64,000 nt of DNA, taken from contig NZ_CP047355.1 in the NCBI RefSeq assembly GCF_030408815.1, positions 1,302,001 through 1,366,000 of the forward strand, written 5' to 3'. Each line of letters opens with the position of its first letter. Position 1 is the stretch's first letter. This DNA comes from Corynebacterium freiburgense. GTDB lineage: Bacteria; Actinomycetota; Actinomycetes; Mycobacteriales; Mycobacteriaceae. Below the pieces are notes generated by a model that did no database searches, had not been told where the DNA came from, and saw nothing but the letters and a program-made list of their open reading frames with translations. Positions 33,186-47,347 of the stretch are shown here, piece after piece. The translations under genes were made by a program, and so were the position numbers.

Positions 33186-33503
33186 TAAGCGACGCTATGA
33201 AATCGGGGTCCAAGTTTCTTGGAATTTCATTTCTAGCAATGTGTTGTTTGAGAACTCGATAGTGTGCCATGTTTGTTTGTTGTGGTTGATTGGTTTGTTT
33301 TGGCTGTTTGTTGTGGTTGGTTGTGTGTTGCTGGCGGGGTTCATGCTTCGTGAGCTGGCGTGTGGCTGGTCATGGTGGATGGTTGGGACTTGGTTTTCGA
33401 CTGTTTTTTTGTTTTTGTTTTTTTGGGCAACTGATTGTTTTTGTTGGTTGTTTGTTTTTGTTGGGATGTTGGCTTTTCATGATTGTTTGAGCTGATTGTT
33501 CTT
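33186..33503 (+). promoter_or_regulatory. rRNA leader with antitermination element
   Basis: No gene. Contains GTTTGAGAACTCGATAGTGT near 33244, which matches the boxA-type antitermination region found in actinobacterial rrn leaders, followed by about 250 bp of G/T-rich transcribed leader. Short open frames here reflect base composition. Confidence 0.65.
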
Positions 33504-38434
<4,931 letters not shown>

Positions 38435-38492
38435 ACACCACGCCACGCGTCCACTACACAGTATCAACAACCAACACCCACCCCACCAACCA

Positions 38493-38609
38493 GTCGGTGG
38501 CAACAGCGGCGGGGAAACGCCCGGACCCATCCCGAACCCGGAAGCTAAGCCCACCAGCGCCAATGGTACTGCACACGGAAGTGTGTGGGAGAGTAGGACA
38601 CCGCCGACA
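38493..38609 (+). rRNA. rrf: 5S ribosomal RNA
   Basis: About 117 nt. The terminal stem GTCGGTGG (38493-38500) pairs with CCGCCGAC (38601-38608); CCCATCCCGAACCCGGAAGCTAAG is the conserved loop region. It lies about 60 bp after 23S and is followed by a terminator. Confidence 0.95.
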
Positions 38610-38620
38610 CCACAACCCAC

Positions 38621-38647
38621 AAAGCCCAACCACCACGGTTGGGCTTT
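38621..38647 (+). terminator. terminator of the rRNA operon
   Basis: Perfect 10-bp stem AAAGCCCAAC (38621-38630) / GTTGGGCTTT (38638-38647) with a 7-nt loop, directly after 5S. Confidence 0.8.
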
Positions 38648-38744
38648 ACCCATACCCACAACACGAACGCCCAACTCGCGTTACTATTAATTGATTGGTT
38701 CACAACCAATGAGTGCTCTTTAGACACAAGCCTGCAGAATCCAT

Positions 38745-39794
38745 ATGGAAGGTCCATCCACACGCATGACTGAGAATAACTCCCGACCACGTCGATCCGA
38801 TTCACGCGGACAATCCCAAAGCTATCGGGGTTCTCGCAATAGTGGTGGTTATCGTGGTGATCGCTCTTGGGGGGAACGAAACGATGATCGCCGTGGTGGC
38901 TACCGCACGGAACGTGGGGATAGTGGGGGGCGCGGGCGTCGATACGAAGAACAGGGTGATGAGCGCCGTAAATACCGTTCCGGCGACCGTGAAGGTGGTG
39001 GGCGGCGCTTCGAGCGACAGGGGGAGCGTCGGCATTCGCAGCGTGCGGGCGCTGGCCGAAAAGACGATCGGACTCGGGGACCACACCGGCCAGGTTTTCG
39101 CGAGGAACGTTTAAATAAGCGCCAGCATGCGCCAACACTGCCGGATGATATTACTGCTCGTGATCTTGACCCAAGTATCTTGCAGGATTTAAAAAGCTTA
39201 TCCAAGGACAATGCGGATACGGTAGGTCGTCATATGGTGATGGCGGCAGTAGTTATGGAAGAAGATCCACAACTGGCGCTACGCCATGCCCGCGCGGCTA
39301 AAGATCGTGCGGGCCGAGTAGCTGTGGTTCGTGAAACATGTGGAATTGCTGCCTACCACGCAGGTGAATGGAAGGAAGCGCTTTCTGAACTTCGCGCAGC
39401 GCGGCGTATGAGCGGTGGTCCGGGCCTATTAGCAGTTATGGCTGACTGCGAACGTGGTTTAGGCCGACCTGAAAAAGCATTGGAAATTATCCGAACAGAA
39501 GACCTTTCCAAGCTTGATGAGGATAGCCGTGTAGAACTCGCTATTGTGGTCGCTGGTGCACGGCAAGATATGGGTCATATCGATGCAGCCATTGCTGAAC
39601 TTCAACGTGTGCTTTTTGAGCCAACACGCACCGGCATGACTGCATCACGATTGTTCTATGCATATGCTGATGCATTGGCGATGGCTGGACGTAATGAAGA
39701 TGCGAAAACATGGTTTACTCACGCCGCAAACGCTGACGTAGGCGGGTTCCTGGATGCGAAAGATCGAATTGCAGAACTAGAAACTCAACATTAG
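38745..39794 (+). CDS. TPR-like protein with arginine/glycine-rich N-terminus
   Basis: Protein of 349 aa. Residues about 10-125 are low-complexity, rich in R, G, D and S with RGG-like repeats (SYRGSRNSGGYRGDRSWG, DREGGGRRFERQ), typical of nucleic-acid-binding disordered tails. Residues about 140-345 are helical with tetratricopeptide-like units (CGIAAYHAGEWKEALSELRAARRM, LAVMADCERGLGRPEKALEII, FYAYADALAMAGRNEDAKTWF). Function is unknown; an RNA-linked role is suggested only by composition and by its position just after the rRNA operon. An alternative start at 38766 (MTENNSRPRR) is equally possible. It heads the conserved tlyA-recN gene string. Confidence 0.8.
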   Translation: MEGPSTRMTENNSRPRRSDSRGQSQSYRGSRNSGGYRGDRSWGERNDDRRGGYRTERGDSGGRGRRYEEQGDERRKYRSGDREGGGRRFERQGERRHSQRAGAGRKDDRTRGPHRPGFREERLNKRQHAPTLPDDITARDLDPSILQDLKSLSKDNADTVGRHMVMAAVVMEEDPQLALRHARAAKDRAGRVAVVRETCGIAAYHAGEWKEALSELRAARRMSGGPGLLAVMADCERGLGRPEKALEIIRTEDLSKLDEDSRVELAIVVAGARQDMGHIDAAIAELQRVLFEPTRTGMTASRLFYAYADALAMAGRNEDAKTWFTHAANADVGGFLDAKDRIAELETQH

Positions 39795-39842
39795 GCTCCT
39801 TGCTACGATGCAGCCATCTTCGCTGCACTACACTGTGTAGTT

Positions 39843-40835
39843 ATGACTGTAGCGAGTGGATATGACTGCCTTCTTTTAGACCTTGATGGGACGATTTGGG
39901 AAGGTGGTCGACCTATTCCCGGCGCTATTAAGGGAGTCCAATCCACAGGTCTGCCATTGTTTTACATTACAAACAATGCCTCGAAAGCTCCGAGTGTCGT
40001 TGCGGAACAACTCACGAACATTGGGTTGCCAACGGCACCTGACCATGTACTTACTTCGGCGCAAGCTGCTATTGAACTCGCCTCAAGGAAGATTCCAAGC
40101 GGCGCCAAACTGCTGATTTTGGGTACTGATTCTTTCCGCGAACTCGCCAGAGAAGCAGGATTTGTAGTTGTAGATTCTGCCGATGATAATCCTGTAGCTG
40201 TGCTACAAGGGCATAATCCATCTACCGGTTGGGCAGAGCTTTCAGAAGCTTCGATGGCGATCCATAAAGGCGCGACGTATTTTGCCAGCAATCTTGATAC
40301 TACGTTACCGCAGGAACGTGGGCTTGCAGTGGGTAATGGTTCTATGGTTGCAGCCGTAGTAAGTGCGACTGGTATTGTCCCGGAAGCAGCTGGCAAGCCT
40401 AAGCCTATGATGTTTGAGGTGGCAGCAAGCCTGCTTTCGGCCAGCCGTCCACTCGCTATTGGTGACCGATTGGACACAGATATTGCTGGTGGTGTTGCTG
40501 CAGGTATGGATGCGTTTCAGGTACTTACGGGGGTAAGCGGCTTCTATGATGTAGTCAATGCCCCGGCATCACAGCGGGCAACTTTTTTGGCTGAGTCGAT
40601 GTTGGATTTGGCGGAGGATTCAGCTACCTTGCGCCCTGGAGCACAAGGCGGTTTTTCTGCAGTGTGCACAGACGGAATTGTTGAGCTTGATGGTGGTGTG
40701 GGATCATCTACGGCAATCCAAGCACTTAGAACTGTTGTTGGGGCCGTCTGGGGATTGAGCGATAAGGGAAATCAAGTTCGAGAGGTTCGCGGAATAAGTG
40801 AGCATGCGCGTAGGGTATTGGAGGTTTGGTGGTGA
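39843..40835 (+). CDS. HAD-IIA family sugar/nitrophenyl phosphatase (NagD-like)
   Basis: Haloacid dehalogenase-type phosphatase of 330 aa. Motif I is DLDGTIW (DxDGT nucleophile), motif II ITNNASKAP, motif III lysine in GKPKPMMFE and motif IV GDRLDTDIAGG; the cap between motifs II and III is the IIA type. The mycobacterial counterpart in the same position is a glycerol-3-phosphate phosphatase, a plausible activity here. The C-terminal ~70 residues form an extra domain seen in actinobacterial members. TACACT lies 8 nt before the ATG, so the mRNA may be leaderless. The stop overlaps the next start. Confidence 0.9.
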   Translation: MTVASGYDCLLLDLDGTIWEGGRPIPGAIKGVQSTGLPLFYITNNASKAPSVVAEQLTNIGLPTAPDHVLTSAQAAIELASRKIPSGAKLLILGTDSFRELAREAGFVVVDSADDNPVAVLQGHNPSTGWAELSEASMAIHKGATYFASNLDTTLPQERGLAVGNGSMVAAVVSATGIVPEAAGKPKPMMFEVAASLLSASRPLAIGDRLDTDIAGGVAAGMDAFQVLTGVSGFYDVVNAPASQRATFLAESMLDLAEDSATLRPGAQGGFSAVCTDGIVELDGGVGSSTAIQALRTVVGAVWGLSDKGNQVREVRGISEHARRVLEVWW

Positions 40836-40990
40836 GTGCCGTGCCACATGATCCGCATAATGAGTTGGTTACCGCGGAAGAGGTTCGTAAGTATGTTCAT
40901 AATTTATTACGTGAGCCAGTAGCGGATCTTGCCGCTGAAGCAGAGATTTTATCCCAGGCACATGAGATCGTGCATAAGGCGCTGAAGTAA
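40832..40990 (+). CDS. conserved small protein between HAD phosphatase and tlyA
   Basis: A 52-aa reading frame starting GTG, overlapping the phosphatase stop (GTGA) and ending 9 bp before tlyA. The product is polar and helical (LVTAEEVRKYVHNLLREP, ILSQAHEIVHKALK). Mycobacterium has a similarly small gene in the same place (between the phosphatase and tlyA), which supports it being real despite its size. Function unknown. Confidence 0.72.
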   Translation: MSAVPHDPHNELVTAEEVRKYVHNLLREPVADLAAEAEILSQAHEIVHKALK

Positions 40991-40999
40991 GGAATGAAT

Positions 41000-41821
41000 A
41001 TGGTTGCCAGGAGGCGTCTTGATGCTGAATTGGTGCGCCGTAAAATAGCTCGTTCTCGTGAACAAGCAGTTGAAATGATTCGTGATCGGAGGGTGTTTGT
41101 TGGCGGCATCCTTGCGGTGAAGCCTGCGACTATTGTGGATGACCAGGCTTCTATTCGTGTTGCAGAAGGTGCGGATGAAGATTGGGCCTCGCGCGGGGCA
41201 CATAAACTTCTTGGCGCTTTGGCAGCATTTGCACCGATGGGTCTTTCAGTTCGCGGCAAAAAGGTGCTTGATGCAGGTGCTTCAACTGGAGGTTTTACCG
41301 ATGTTGTATTGCGTAACGACGCCCGCGAAGTGATTGCTGTTGACGTGGGTTATGGGCAGCTAGTGTGGCGCCTGCAAAACGACGATCGAGTGCACGTACT
41401 TGATCGTACAAATGTGCGCACATTGACATTGGAGCAGACCCAAGGCCCCTGCGATTTTATGGTAGGGGATCTGTCTTTTATATCGTTACGTTTGGTTTTG
41501 CCTGCAATTGTCGAATGTATGTCAGAGGGTGCTGATCTCCTTCCTATGGTCAAACCTCAGTTTGAAGTTGGAAAAGATCGCTTGGGCTCTGGCGGGGTTG
41601 TAAGAAGCCCAGAATTGCGTGCAAAAGTGACTCGTGAAGTAGCAGAGTTTGCTGGTACCTTGGGGCTGAGCCTCAAAGGCGTTGTAGCTTCACCATTGCC
41701 TGGTCCAAGTGGAAATGTGGAATATTTTCTCTGGTTGATCAAAGACGGTGGCAAGAATGCTCCGAGTACTGAAGAACTTGAACGTATGATTGTTCAAGCC
41801 GTGAAAGAAGGTCCGCAATGA
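41000..41821 (+). CDS. tlyA: TlyA rRNA 2'-O-methyltransferase / hemolysin-family protein
   Basis: TlyA methylates ribose of 16S and 23S rRNA and so determines capreomycin sensitivity in mycobacteria. The 273-aa protein has an N-terminal S4 domain (RRLDAELVRRKIARSREQAVEMI) and a SAM-binding Rossmann domain (KKVLDAGASTGGFTDVVLR, DFMVGDLSFISL, MVKPQFE). The ATG at 41000 is preferred since AAGGA ends 6 nt upstream; an ATG at 40994 is too close to it. The stop overlaps nadK by 4 bp. Confidence 0.93.
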   Translation: MVARRRLDAELVRRKIARSREQAVEMIRDRRVFVGGILAVKPATIVDDQASIRVAEGADEDWASRGAHKLLGALAAFAPMGLSVRGKKVLDAGASTGGFTDVVLRNDAREVIAVDVGYGQLVWRLQNDDRVHVLDRTNVRTLTLEQTQGPCDFMVGDLSFISLRLVLPAIVECMSEGADLLPMVKPQFEVGKDRLGSGGVVRSPELRAKVTREVAEFAGTLGLSLKGVVASPLPGPSGNVEYFLWLIKDGGKNAPSTEELERMIVQAVKEGPQ

Positions 41822-42723
41822 CACCACGTGAGGTGCTCATCGTTCCACATACTGGCCGTCGTTCAAACGTGGATTCGGCGGCAGTTGCAGCCGAACTTTT
41901 AGACAAAGCCGGAATCGCCGTTAGGGTATTGGTTTATCGAGACGCCAGTTCTGTTGCCGAGCATCCAGTACTTGGACGATTCGATTTATACCGTCACTCG
42001 TATGAAGCAGCTATTGGTGTGCAATTAGTTTTGGTGCTTGGTGGTGATGGTACTTTTTTGCGTGCCGCCGATATTGCACGATCTGCGGATGTTCCAGTTT
42101 TAGGAATTAATCTTGGGCATGTAGGTTTCCTTGCGGAATGGGAAAGCGATTCCCTAGAAGAAGCAATAAAACGCGTTATTGCCTGTGATTATCGTGTTGA
42201 AGATCGCATGACCGTAGAAGTCCGTGTTATTGATAATAAAAAACAAGAACTCGGACGCGGCTGGGCGCTTAATGAAGTGAGCGTGGAAAACCAAGACCGC
42301 AGTGGTGTTCTTGACGCCACCCTTGAAATCGATGCCAGGCCGGTGAGTACGTTTGGGTGCGACGGTGTTTTGATTTCTACCCCTACTGGGTCTACAGCAT
42401 ATGCATTTTCTGCTGGTGGCCCGGTGTTATGGCCTGAGCTTGATGCAATTTTAGTGGTGCCTAATAATGCACACGCGTTATTTTCCCGACCTTTGGTAGT
42501 GAGCCCGCATTCTACGGTTGCTGTGGAATCAAAGGTGAGTTCAAATCCAGCGGAAGTTGTTATGGATGGCTTCCGGAAAATACCAATGCCGCCGGGTTCC
42601 CGTGTGGAAGTGGTTCGTGGTGAACGTCCTGTGCGCTGGGTACGGCTTGATACTCTTACTTTTACTGACCGGTTGGTTACAAAGTTCCGTCTTCCAGTGG
42701 AAGGCTGGCGCGGCCCAAACTAG
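41818..42723 (+). CDS. nadK: NAD kinase
   Basis: Phosphorylates NAD to NADP, in bacteria often using polyphosphate or ATP. The 301-aa chain carries LVLGGDGTFLRAADIAR with the GGDGT signature, GINLGHVGFLAEWE, NEVSVENQDRSGVLD and STPTGSTAYAFSAGGPV. It is coupled to tlyA (ATGA) and precedes recN, the order seen across actinobacteria. Confidence 0.96.
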   Translation: MTPREVLIVPHTGRRSNVDSAAVAAELLDKAGIAVRVLVYRDASSVAEHPVLGRFDLYRHSYEAAIGVQLVLVLGGDGTFLRAADIARSADVPVLGINLGHVGFLAEWESDSLEEAIKRVIACDYRVEDRMTVEVRVIDNKKQELGRGWALNEVSVENQDRSGVLDATLEIDARPVSTFGCDGVLISTPTGSTAYAFSAGGPVLWPELDAILVVPNNAHALFSRPLVVSPHSTVAVESKVSSNPAEVVMDGFRKIPMPPGSRVEVVRGERPVRWVRLDTLTFTDRLVTKFRLPVEGWRGPN

Positions 42724-42780
42724 TACGCAACACGCCCTACCAGTACGTTTGTTTGCTTCTTTGAAAGGTACAGTGTTGCT

Positions 42781-44499
42781 ATGCTTGCAGAAATCTCCAT
42801 TGAAAACCTTGGCGTCATCCCTGCGGTGAGTGCAGAATTGCATCCTGGTTTTACCGTGCTTACCGGGGAAACTGGCGCGGGTAAAACAATGGTTGTTTCT
42901 GGTCTAAGGTTATTAGGTGGTACCCGAGCTGATGCCTCGAAGGTTCGTACTGGGGCAAATCATGCGGTAGTAGAAGGAAGGTTTCTAATTGAACAATTGC
43001 CGGATGAGGCCCAACAGACCGTAATTAATATCGTTGAATCTGCTGGTGGCATGGCTGATGAGCAAGGCGAACTTATAGCTAGCCGAGTGGTTAACGCTTC
43101 TGGGCGTTCTAAAGCACACCTTGGGGGTCGGTCGGTTCCCGCAGCGACATTGCAGGAATTCAGCGTTGAATTATTAACGATCCATGGCCAAAACGATCAA
43201 CTGAGATTGTTAGCCCCAGATCGGCAATTAGCGGCATTAGACCGGAGTAATTCGGAGATTCCCGGGTTACTGGAAACCTACCAAAAGCATTATCGGAAGT
43301 GGCGGGTACTTTCAAAAGACCTTTTTGAACGCACTTCGCGTCGCAGAGAGCTCGCCCAGGAAATCGATCGGCTGCAATTCGCCATTGATGAAATCAATGA
43401 GCTTCAGCCAGTTGCTGGTGAAGATACTGATTTGATTGCCAGTATTCGAAGACTCCAAGACGTAGATACTCTACGCGAGCAAGCAACGATTGCATTGACT
43501 GCTATTGATGGTGATGTTGAGTTCTCCGGTGATGAAATTTCTGCCTCTGACCAGCTAGGAAGAGCACAAGCTTCATTGGTGTCCAGCGAAGATAGCAGTT
43601 TGCGGGAATTAGGGGAGCGGCTTGCAGAATTAACATCGGCGCTGAGTGATATTTCCGCGGAACTAGGGCATTTTCTTTCCGATCTTCCCACAGACGCTGG
43701 GGAATTAGAATTCATGTTGCAGCGGCAGCAGCAATTAAAACAATTAACTCGCAAATACGCTCCAGATATTGATGGTGTATTGCAGTGGCGGGATAAAGCA
43801 CAACGCAAACTTGAGTCCATTGATGTTTCCGGGGAAGCTTTAGAACAATTACAGGCGGAAGTTGCAGCATCGGAAAAGAAAATGCTTGCAGCAGCCAAAA
43901 AGTTATCCAATACTCGTAAAAAAGCTGCCAAAGAATTGTCTTCGTTGGTCACAGATGAACTTCATGGTCTTGCTATGCCAAAAACGAAGTTCATTGCTGA
44001 ACTACGCACAATTGAACCTTCAAATGCTGGCATTGATGAGGTTGAGTTTTTACTTGCAGCACATAGTGAGGCGGAACCACGCCCCATAGCGGTGTCGGCC
44101 AGTGGAGGAGAATTATCTCGTGTCATGCTTGCATTGGAGGTGATTTTGTCTTCCGGTTCAACAGGGACAACGCTCGTTTTTGATGAAGTAGATGCTGGAG
44201 TTGGTGGCCGTGCAGCTATTGAGATTGGCCGGCGATTAGCCAGGTTATCGGTGCATAATCAAGTTATTGTGGTTACGCATTTGCCGCAGGTTGCGGCCTT
44301 CGCTGATGCGCATCTTCATGTTGCTAAAAATGTTGGGGATGCCAGCGTTACTTCTGGATTGGCCAAGCTTGAAGGTGATGAACGTGTCAATGAGTTGGCC
44401 CGAATGCTTGCGGGTATGGATGATACGGATAGCGGCCGTGCGCATGCGGCAGAGTTATTGGAAATGGCTGAATCGGAGCGTAAGAGATTCTCAGTCTAG
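42781..44499 (+). CDS. recN: DNA repair protein RecN
   Basis: SMC-like ATPase acting in recombinational repair of double-strand breaks. The 572-aa chain has Walker A GETGAGKT near residue 30, central coiled-coil segments (about 170-360), and the C-terminal signature VSASGGELSRVMLALEV with Walker B LVFDEVDAGVGG. TACAGT lies 6 nt before the ATG (42769-42774), suggesting its own leaderless promoter within the gene string. No clear LexA box was found upstream. Confidence 0.96.
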   Translation: MLAEISIENLGVIPAVSAELHPGFTVLTGETGAGKTMVVSGLRLLGGTRADASKVRTGANHAVVEGRFLIEQLPDEAQQTVINIVESAGGMADEQGELIASRVVNASGRSKAHLGGRSVPAATLQEFSVELLTIHGQNDQLRLLAPDRQLAALDRSNSEIPGLLETYQKHYRKWRVLSKDLFERTSRRRELAQEIDRLQFAIDEINELQPVAGEDTDLIASIRRLQDVDTLREQATIALTAIDGDVEFSGDEISASDQLGRAQASLVSSEDSSLRELGERLAELTSALSDISAELGHFLSDLPTDAGELEFMLQRQQQLKQLTRKYAPDIDGVLQWRDKAQRKLESIDVSGEALEQLQAEVAASEKKMLAAAKKLSNTRKKAAKELSSLVTDELHGLAMPKTKFIAELRTIEPSNAGIDEVEFLLAAHSEAEPRPIAVSASGGELSRVMLALEVILSSGSTGTTLVFDEVDAGVGGRAAIEIGRRLARLSVHNQVIVVTHLPQVAAFADAHLHVAKNVGDASVTSGLAKLEGDERVNELARMLAGMDDTDSGRAHAAELLEMAESERKRFSV

Positions 44500-44546
44500 G
44501 GCGCGCCTCCACCCTTACTTGAAGGTTGCGCTGCACAATGGGCGGC

Positions 44547-45731
44547 ATGAGTCTTTTTTCCCGCAACTCAGATTTGCCTGGCCTGCACGGAGTAGTCCGT
44601 GATTGCACAACCAATGGTAAAGGCTTTAAGCGGCTTTCTTCTGGTGATATTGCCATTGTTGATGCGCCTGATATGACTCGGGCATTAGCACAGAGGCTTA
44701 TCGACGCCCGCCCAGCCGCCGTAGTCAATGTTTCACGTTTCACTACTGGCGCCTATCCAAATTTTGGTCCGCAAATGTTAACTGATGTGGATACATTGCT
44801 GGTTGAAGGTGTTGGGGCGCAAATATGGGACCAGTTGCGTGATGGTAAAAAAGCTCGAATTACTGAAGATGGGCAGCTTTTCCATGGGGATAAATTAGTT
44901 GCTTCAGGTGTAGTAATTTCTGCGGCAGAAGCGGAAGAAAGCTTTATAGAAGCGCAGCGGGAATTATTGGACCATATGGAGGCTTTCTTTGGAAACACTA
45001 TTCAATTTATCCACTCGGAAGTGCCGCTATTAATTGATGGTCTCGGTATTCCTGATGCGGGGGTTGAAATTGCGGATCGTAAAGTTGTTGTAGTAAGCCC
45101 AGGCCCAGGGCACCGAAATCAATTACGGGATTTGCGTAACTTTATTCGGGAGTTTTCACCGGTATTGGTTGGCTGTGATGAGGGAGCTGATACGTTAGTT
45201 GAACTCGGCTATAAACCAGACTTAATTGTTGGAAATCCGGCAGGTATTGGTGCGGACGCGTTGCGTAGCGGGGCGCAAGTAGTTCTTCCTGCTGATCCGG
45301 ATGGTCATGCAGCAGGTTTAGAGCGGATTCAAGATCTTGGAGTGGGGGCTATGACGTTTCCTGCGGCGAGCCGTTCGGCCACTGATCTTGCCATGTTATT
45401 GGCGGATTATCATGGTGCGTCAATGATAATTTCGGTTGGCTCACCTTTGGATCTTATGGGTATTTTTGCAGATGCAAAGCAGGCTTCTCCATCGGCATTA
45501 TTAACCCGAACAAAAGCTGGTCCAAAATTGGTGGATGCTGCGGCGATTATTGAGCTGTATACGGTACGTTCCGGCGCGAATATCGCGTGGATTTGGGCTG
45601 CTTTAGCAACCTTGGTCATGGTTGCGGTGGTATTGCTTATTGCGGGTACTTCTGGCGATGGCTCGTTTACACAGAATCTAATCAATACGTGGAATAACAT
45701 TGCCCTGACTGTTCAGGGTTGGTTTAAGTAG
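44547..45731 (+). CDS. steA: cytokinetic ring protein SteA
   Basis: Protein of 394 aa matching actinobacterial SteA, required with SteB for proper cell separation. The cytoplasmic part contains a thiamine-pyrophosphokinase-like fold (VGCDEGADTLVELGYKPDLIVGNPAG) and one transmembrane helix lies near the C-terminus (IAWIWAALATLVMVAVVLLIAG). The start at 44547 fits CACAAT 7 nt upstream; upstream in-frame starts at 44526 and 44538 lie in the promoter. steB begins 11 bp after the stop. Confidence 0.88.
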   Translation: MSLFSRNSDLPGLHGVVRDCTTNGKGFKRLSSGDIAIVDAPDMTRALAQRLIDARPAAVVNVSRFTTGAYPNFGPQMLTDVDTLLVEGVGAQIWDQLRDGKKARITEDGQLFHGDKLVASGVVISAAEAEESFIEAQRELLDHMEAFFGNTIQFIHSEVPLLIDGLGIPDAGVEIADRKVVVVSPGPGHRNQLRDLRNFIREFSPVLVGCDEGADTLVELGYKPDLIVGNPAGIGADALRSGAQVVLPADPDGHAAGLERIQDLGVGAMTFPAASRSATDLAMLLADYHGASMIISVGSPLDLMGIFADAKQASPSALLTRTKAGPKLVDAAAIIELYTVRSGANIAWIWAALATLVMVAVVLLIAGTSGDGSFTQNLINTWNNIALTVQGWFK

Positions 45732-45742
45732 GGGCAGCAACG

Positions 45743-46672
45743 ATGTCGTCAAAAAGTTCTGTAATCACCGGCTTAATGCTGGGTATTGCGTGTGGTGTGG
45801 TATTTGGCACTTTTGTTTTGGGTCCAAATTTGCCTGGTGGAAGTAATCAAGAAAACGCAGATGCGGTTGCCCTTTTGGACAAGGCCAGGGAAGATGCTGA
45901 TATTAATAAAGCACAAGCAAAAACTGTAGATAAGTACATAGCAAGTATCGCGGAAAGTGCCGTCGCCGGGCGCCTCGTTGATCGCTCGGTACTCGTGATT
46001 TCCACAGCTGATGCTTCTAATGAAGATTTGGAACATGTCGATTGGTTACTTCGCCATGCCGGCGCGATCGATGCTGGCGTTGTGAAGCTAGAAAAAAAGT
46101 TTGTGAAGCAGGATGCTGCTGATGCACTCAAACGAATAGTCACCGATACATTGCCAGCTGGTGCGAAGCTTTCGGAAGGAACTTTGGATCCAGGGATGCA
46201 TACGGGCGAGGCTTTAGGGTTTGCCATCGGTGAGGTTGACGGTCAGCCGCTGGCATCGGTTGAAGATAGAAAAGCGTTTTTAGATGCATTACAGAACGCC
46301 GGTTTTATTTCATTTGAGGAAGGGACAATTCAACCTGCGCAGGGAGTATTATTGGTCACCGGTGATGATGACGGCTCCAAAGATTCGTTCGGGCCAATGA
46401 CATTGGCGTCATTTGCGCAGGGTATTGATGCGCAGGGTGCGGGGGTAGTTGTTGCCGGGCGGATTCACACGGCTGCCGATTCTGGGGTTATTGGGCGGAT
46501 TCGTGAAAAGCCCGAAGGTCGTGACAATGTTTCGACCGTTGATTCGGTGAACCAAAGTTATGGTCGAATGGCGGTTATATTGGCAATGCTTGAGCAACTC
46601 CAGGGTAGCTCTGGGGCATATGGTGCGGCTAAGGATACGGATGGTGCAGCACCACCATTGCCACCTCGCTAG
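45743..46672 (+). CDS. steB: SteB / MctB-like membrane-anchored protein
   Basis: Protein of 309 aa with a short cytoplasmic end, one N-terminal hydrophobic helix (ITGLMLGIACGVVFGTFVLGP, about 8-28) and a large extracytoplasmic domain. It belongs to the family named copper transporter MctB in mycobacteria, and SteB in corynebacteria, where it pairs with SteA at the septum; the division role is the better fit here given the steA neighbour. The C-terminus is proline-rich. In relatives pyrG comes next, but here a NUDIX gene follows after 18 bp. Confidence 0.87.
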   Translation: MSSKSSVITGLMLGIACGVVFGTFVLGPNLPGGSNQENADAVALLDKAREDADINKAQAKTVDKYIASIAESAVAGRLVDRSVLVISTADASNEDLEHVDWLLRHAGAIDAGVVKLEKKFVKQDAADALKRIVTDTLPAGAKLSEGTLDPGMHTGEALGFAIGEVDGQPLASVEDRKAFLDALQNAGFISFEEGTIQPAQGVLLVTGDDDGSKDSFGPMTLASFAQGIDAQGAGVVVAGRIHTAADSGVIGRIREKPEGRDNVSTVDSVNQSYGRMAVILAMLEQLQGSSGAYGAAKDTDGAAPPLPPR

Positions 46673-46690
46673 AGCAGTATTGTGGATAGC

Positions 46691-47347
46691 ATGACTGAAC
46701 CAGGCCAGCATATATTTCGAGTTACGCATTCAGAAGTGCTTCTCGACGCCCCGATTATCGCCGTTCGCCGAGACCGATTGGTAATGCCAGGCGGCCACGA
46801 ATCCAATAGGGAAATCGTTGAGCATTTCGGCGCTGTGGCTATTGTTGCTTTTGACGGTAAAAATATTGCGATGGTGCGGCAATACCGTCATTGTGTTCAA
46901 GATCGCTTATGGGAACTCCCCGCAGGCATTCTTGACGTGGCAGATGAAGACCCATTGGTTTGTGCGCAACGAGAGCTTATGGAGGAAGCTGGCCAACAAG
47001 CACACACCTGGCATCTGTTAACTGATTTGGTGTGTTCACCCGGTTTTTGTGAAGAAGCGGTACGGATTTATTTAGCCCGCGATTTGGAATCGGTGAAACG
47101 TCCCGAAGCCGATGATGAAGAAGCTGATATGCAATTGGAGTGGATTCCAATTGATAAAGCCCACGGCATGATTCATCGCGGTGAAATTGTTAACTCTATC
47201 GCCTTGGCAGGGATTATGGTGGCATTGGATATTGTGGCTGGCAGGTGTGCGCCCCGTAGTGTCGATGAACCTTTTACTTTGCGTCCACAAAGCTTGGCGC
47301 GGCGTCGAAAAGCCGCAGGTTTGGGTGCGGATATGAAGCGATTGTGA
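46691..47347 (+). CDS. NUDIX hydrolase (ADP-ribose pyrophosphatase-like)
   Basis: Hydrolase of 218 aa with the Nudix box [26 protein letters not shown] (GX5EX7REUXEEXGU pattern) and the flanking LWELPAG segment. ADP-ribose is the usual substrate of this subgroup; the mycobacterial orthologue in the same place is an ADP-ribose pyrophosphatase. The start at 46691 fits TATTGT 7 nt upstream (46678-46683). It overlaps xerD by 4 bp (GTGA). Confidence 0.9.
   Translation: MTEPGQHIFRVTHSEVLLDAPIIAVRRDRLVMPGGHESNREIVEHFGAVAIVAFDGKNIAMVRQYRHCVQDRLWELPAGILDVADEDPLVCAQRELMEEAGQQAHTWHLLTDLVCSPGFCEEAVRIYLARDLESVKRPEADDEEADMQLEWIPIDKAHGMIHRGEIVNSIALAGIMVALDIVAGRCAPRSVDEPFTLRPQSLARRRKAAGLGADMKRL

Noticed and set aside
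33241..33495. 84-codon frame before 16S
   Set aside because: It lies in the transcribed rRNA leader between promoter and 16S; the phenylalanine/leucine/tryptophan content comes from G/T-rich leader sequence.
44526..44546. Earlier in-frame starts of steA at 44526 and 44538
   Set aside because: They overlap the inferred -10 hexamer 7 nt before the ATG at 44547 and have no well-placed ribosome site.
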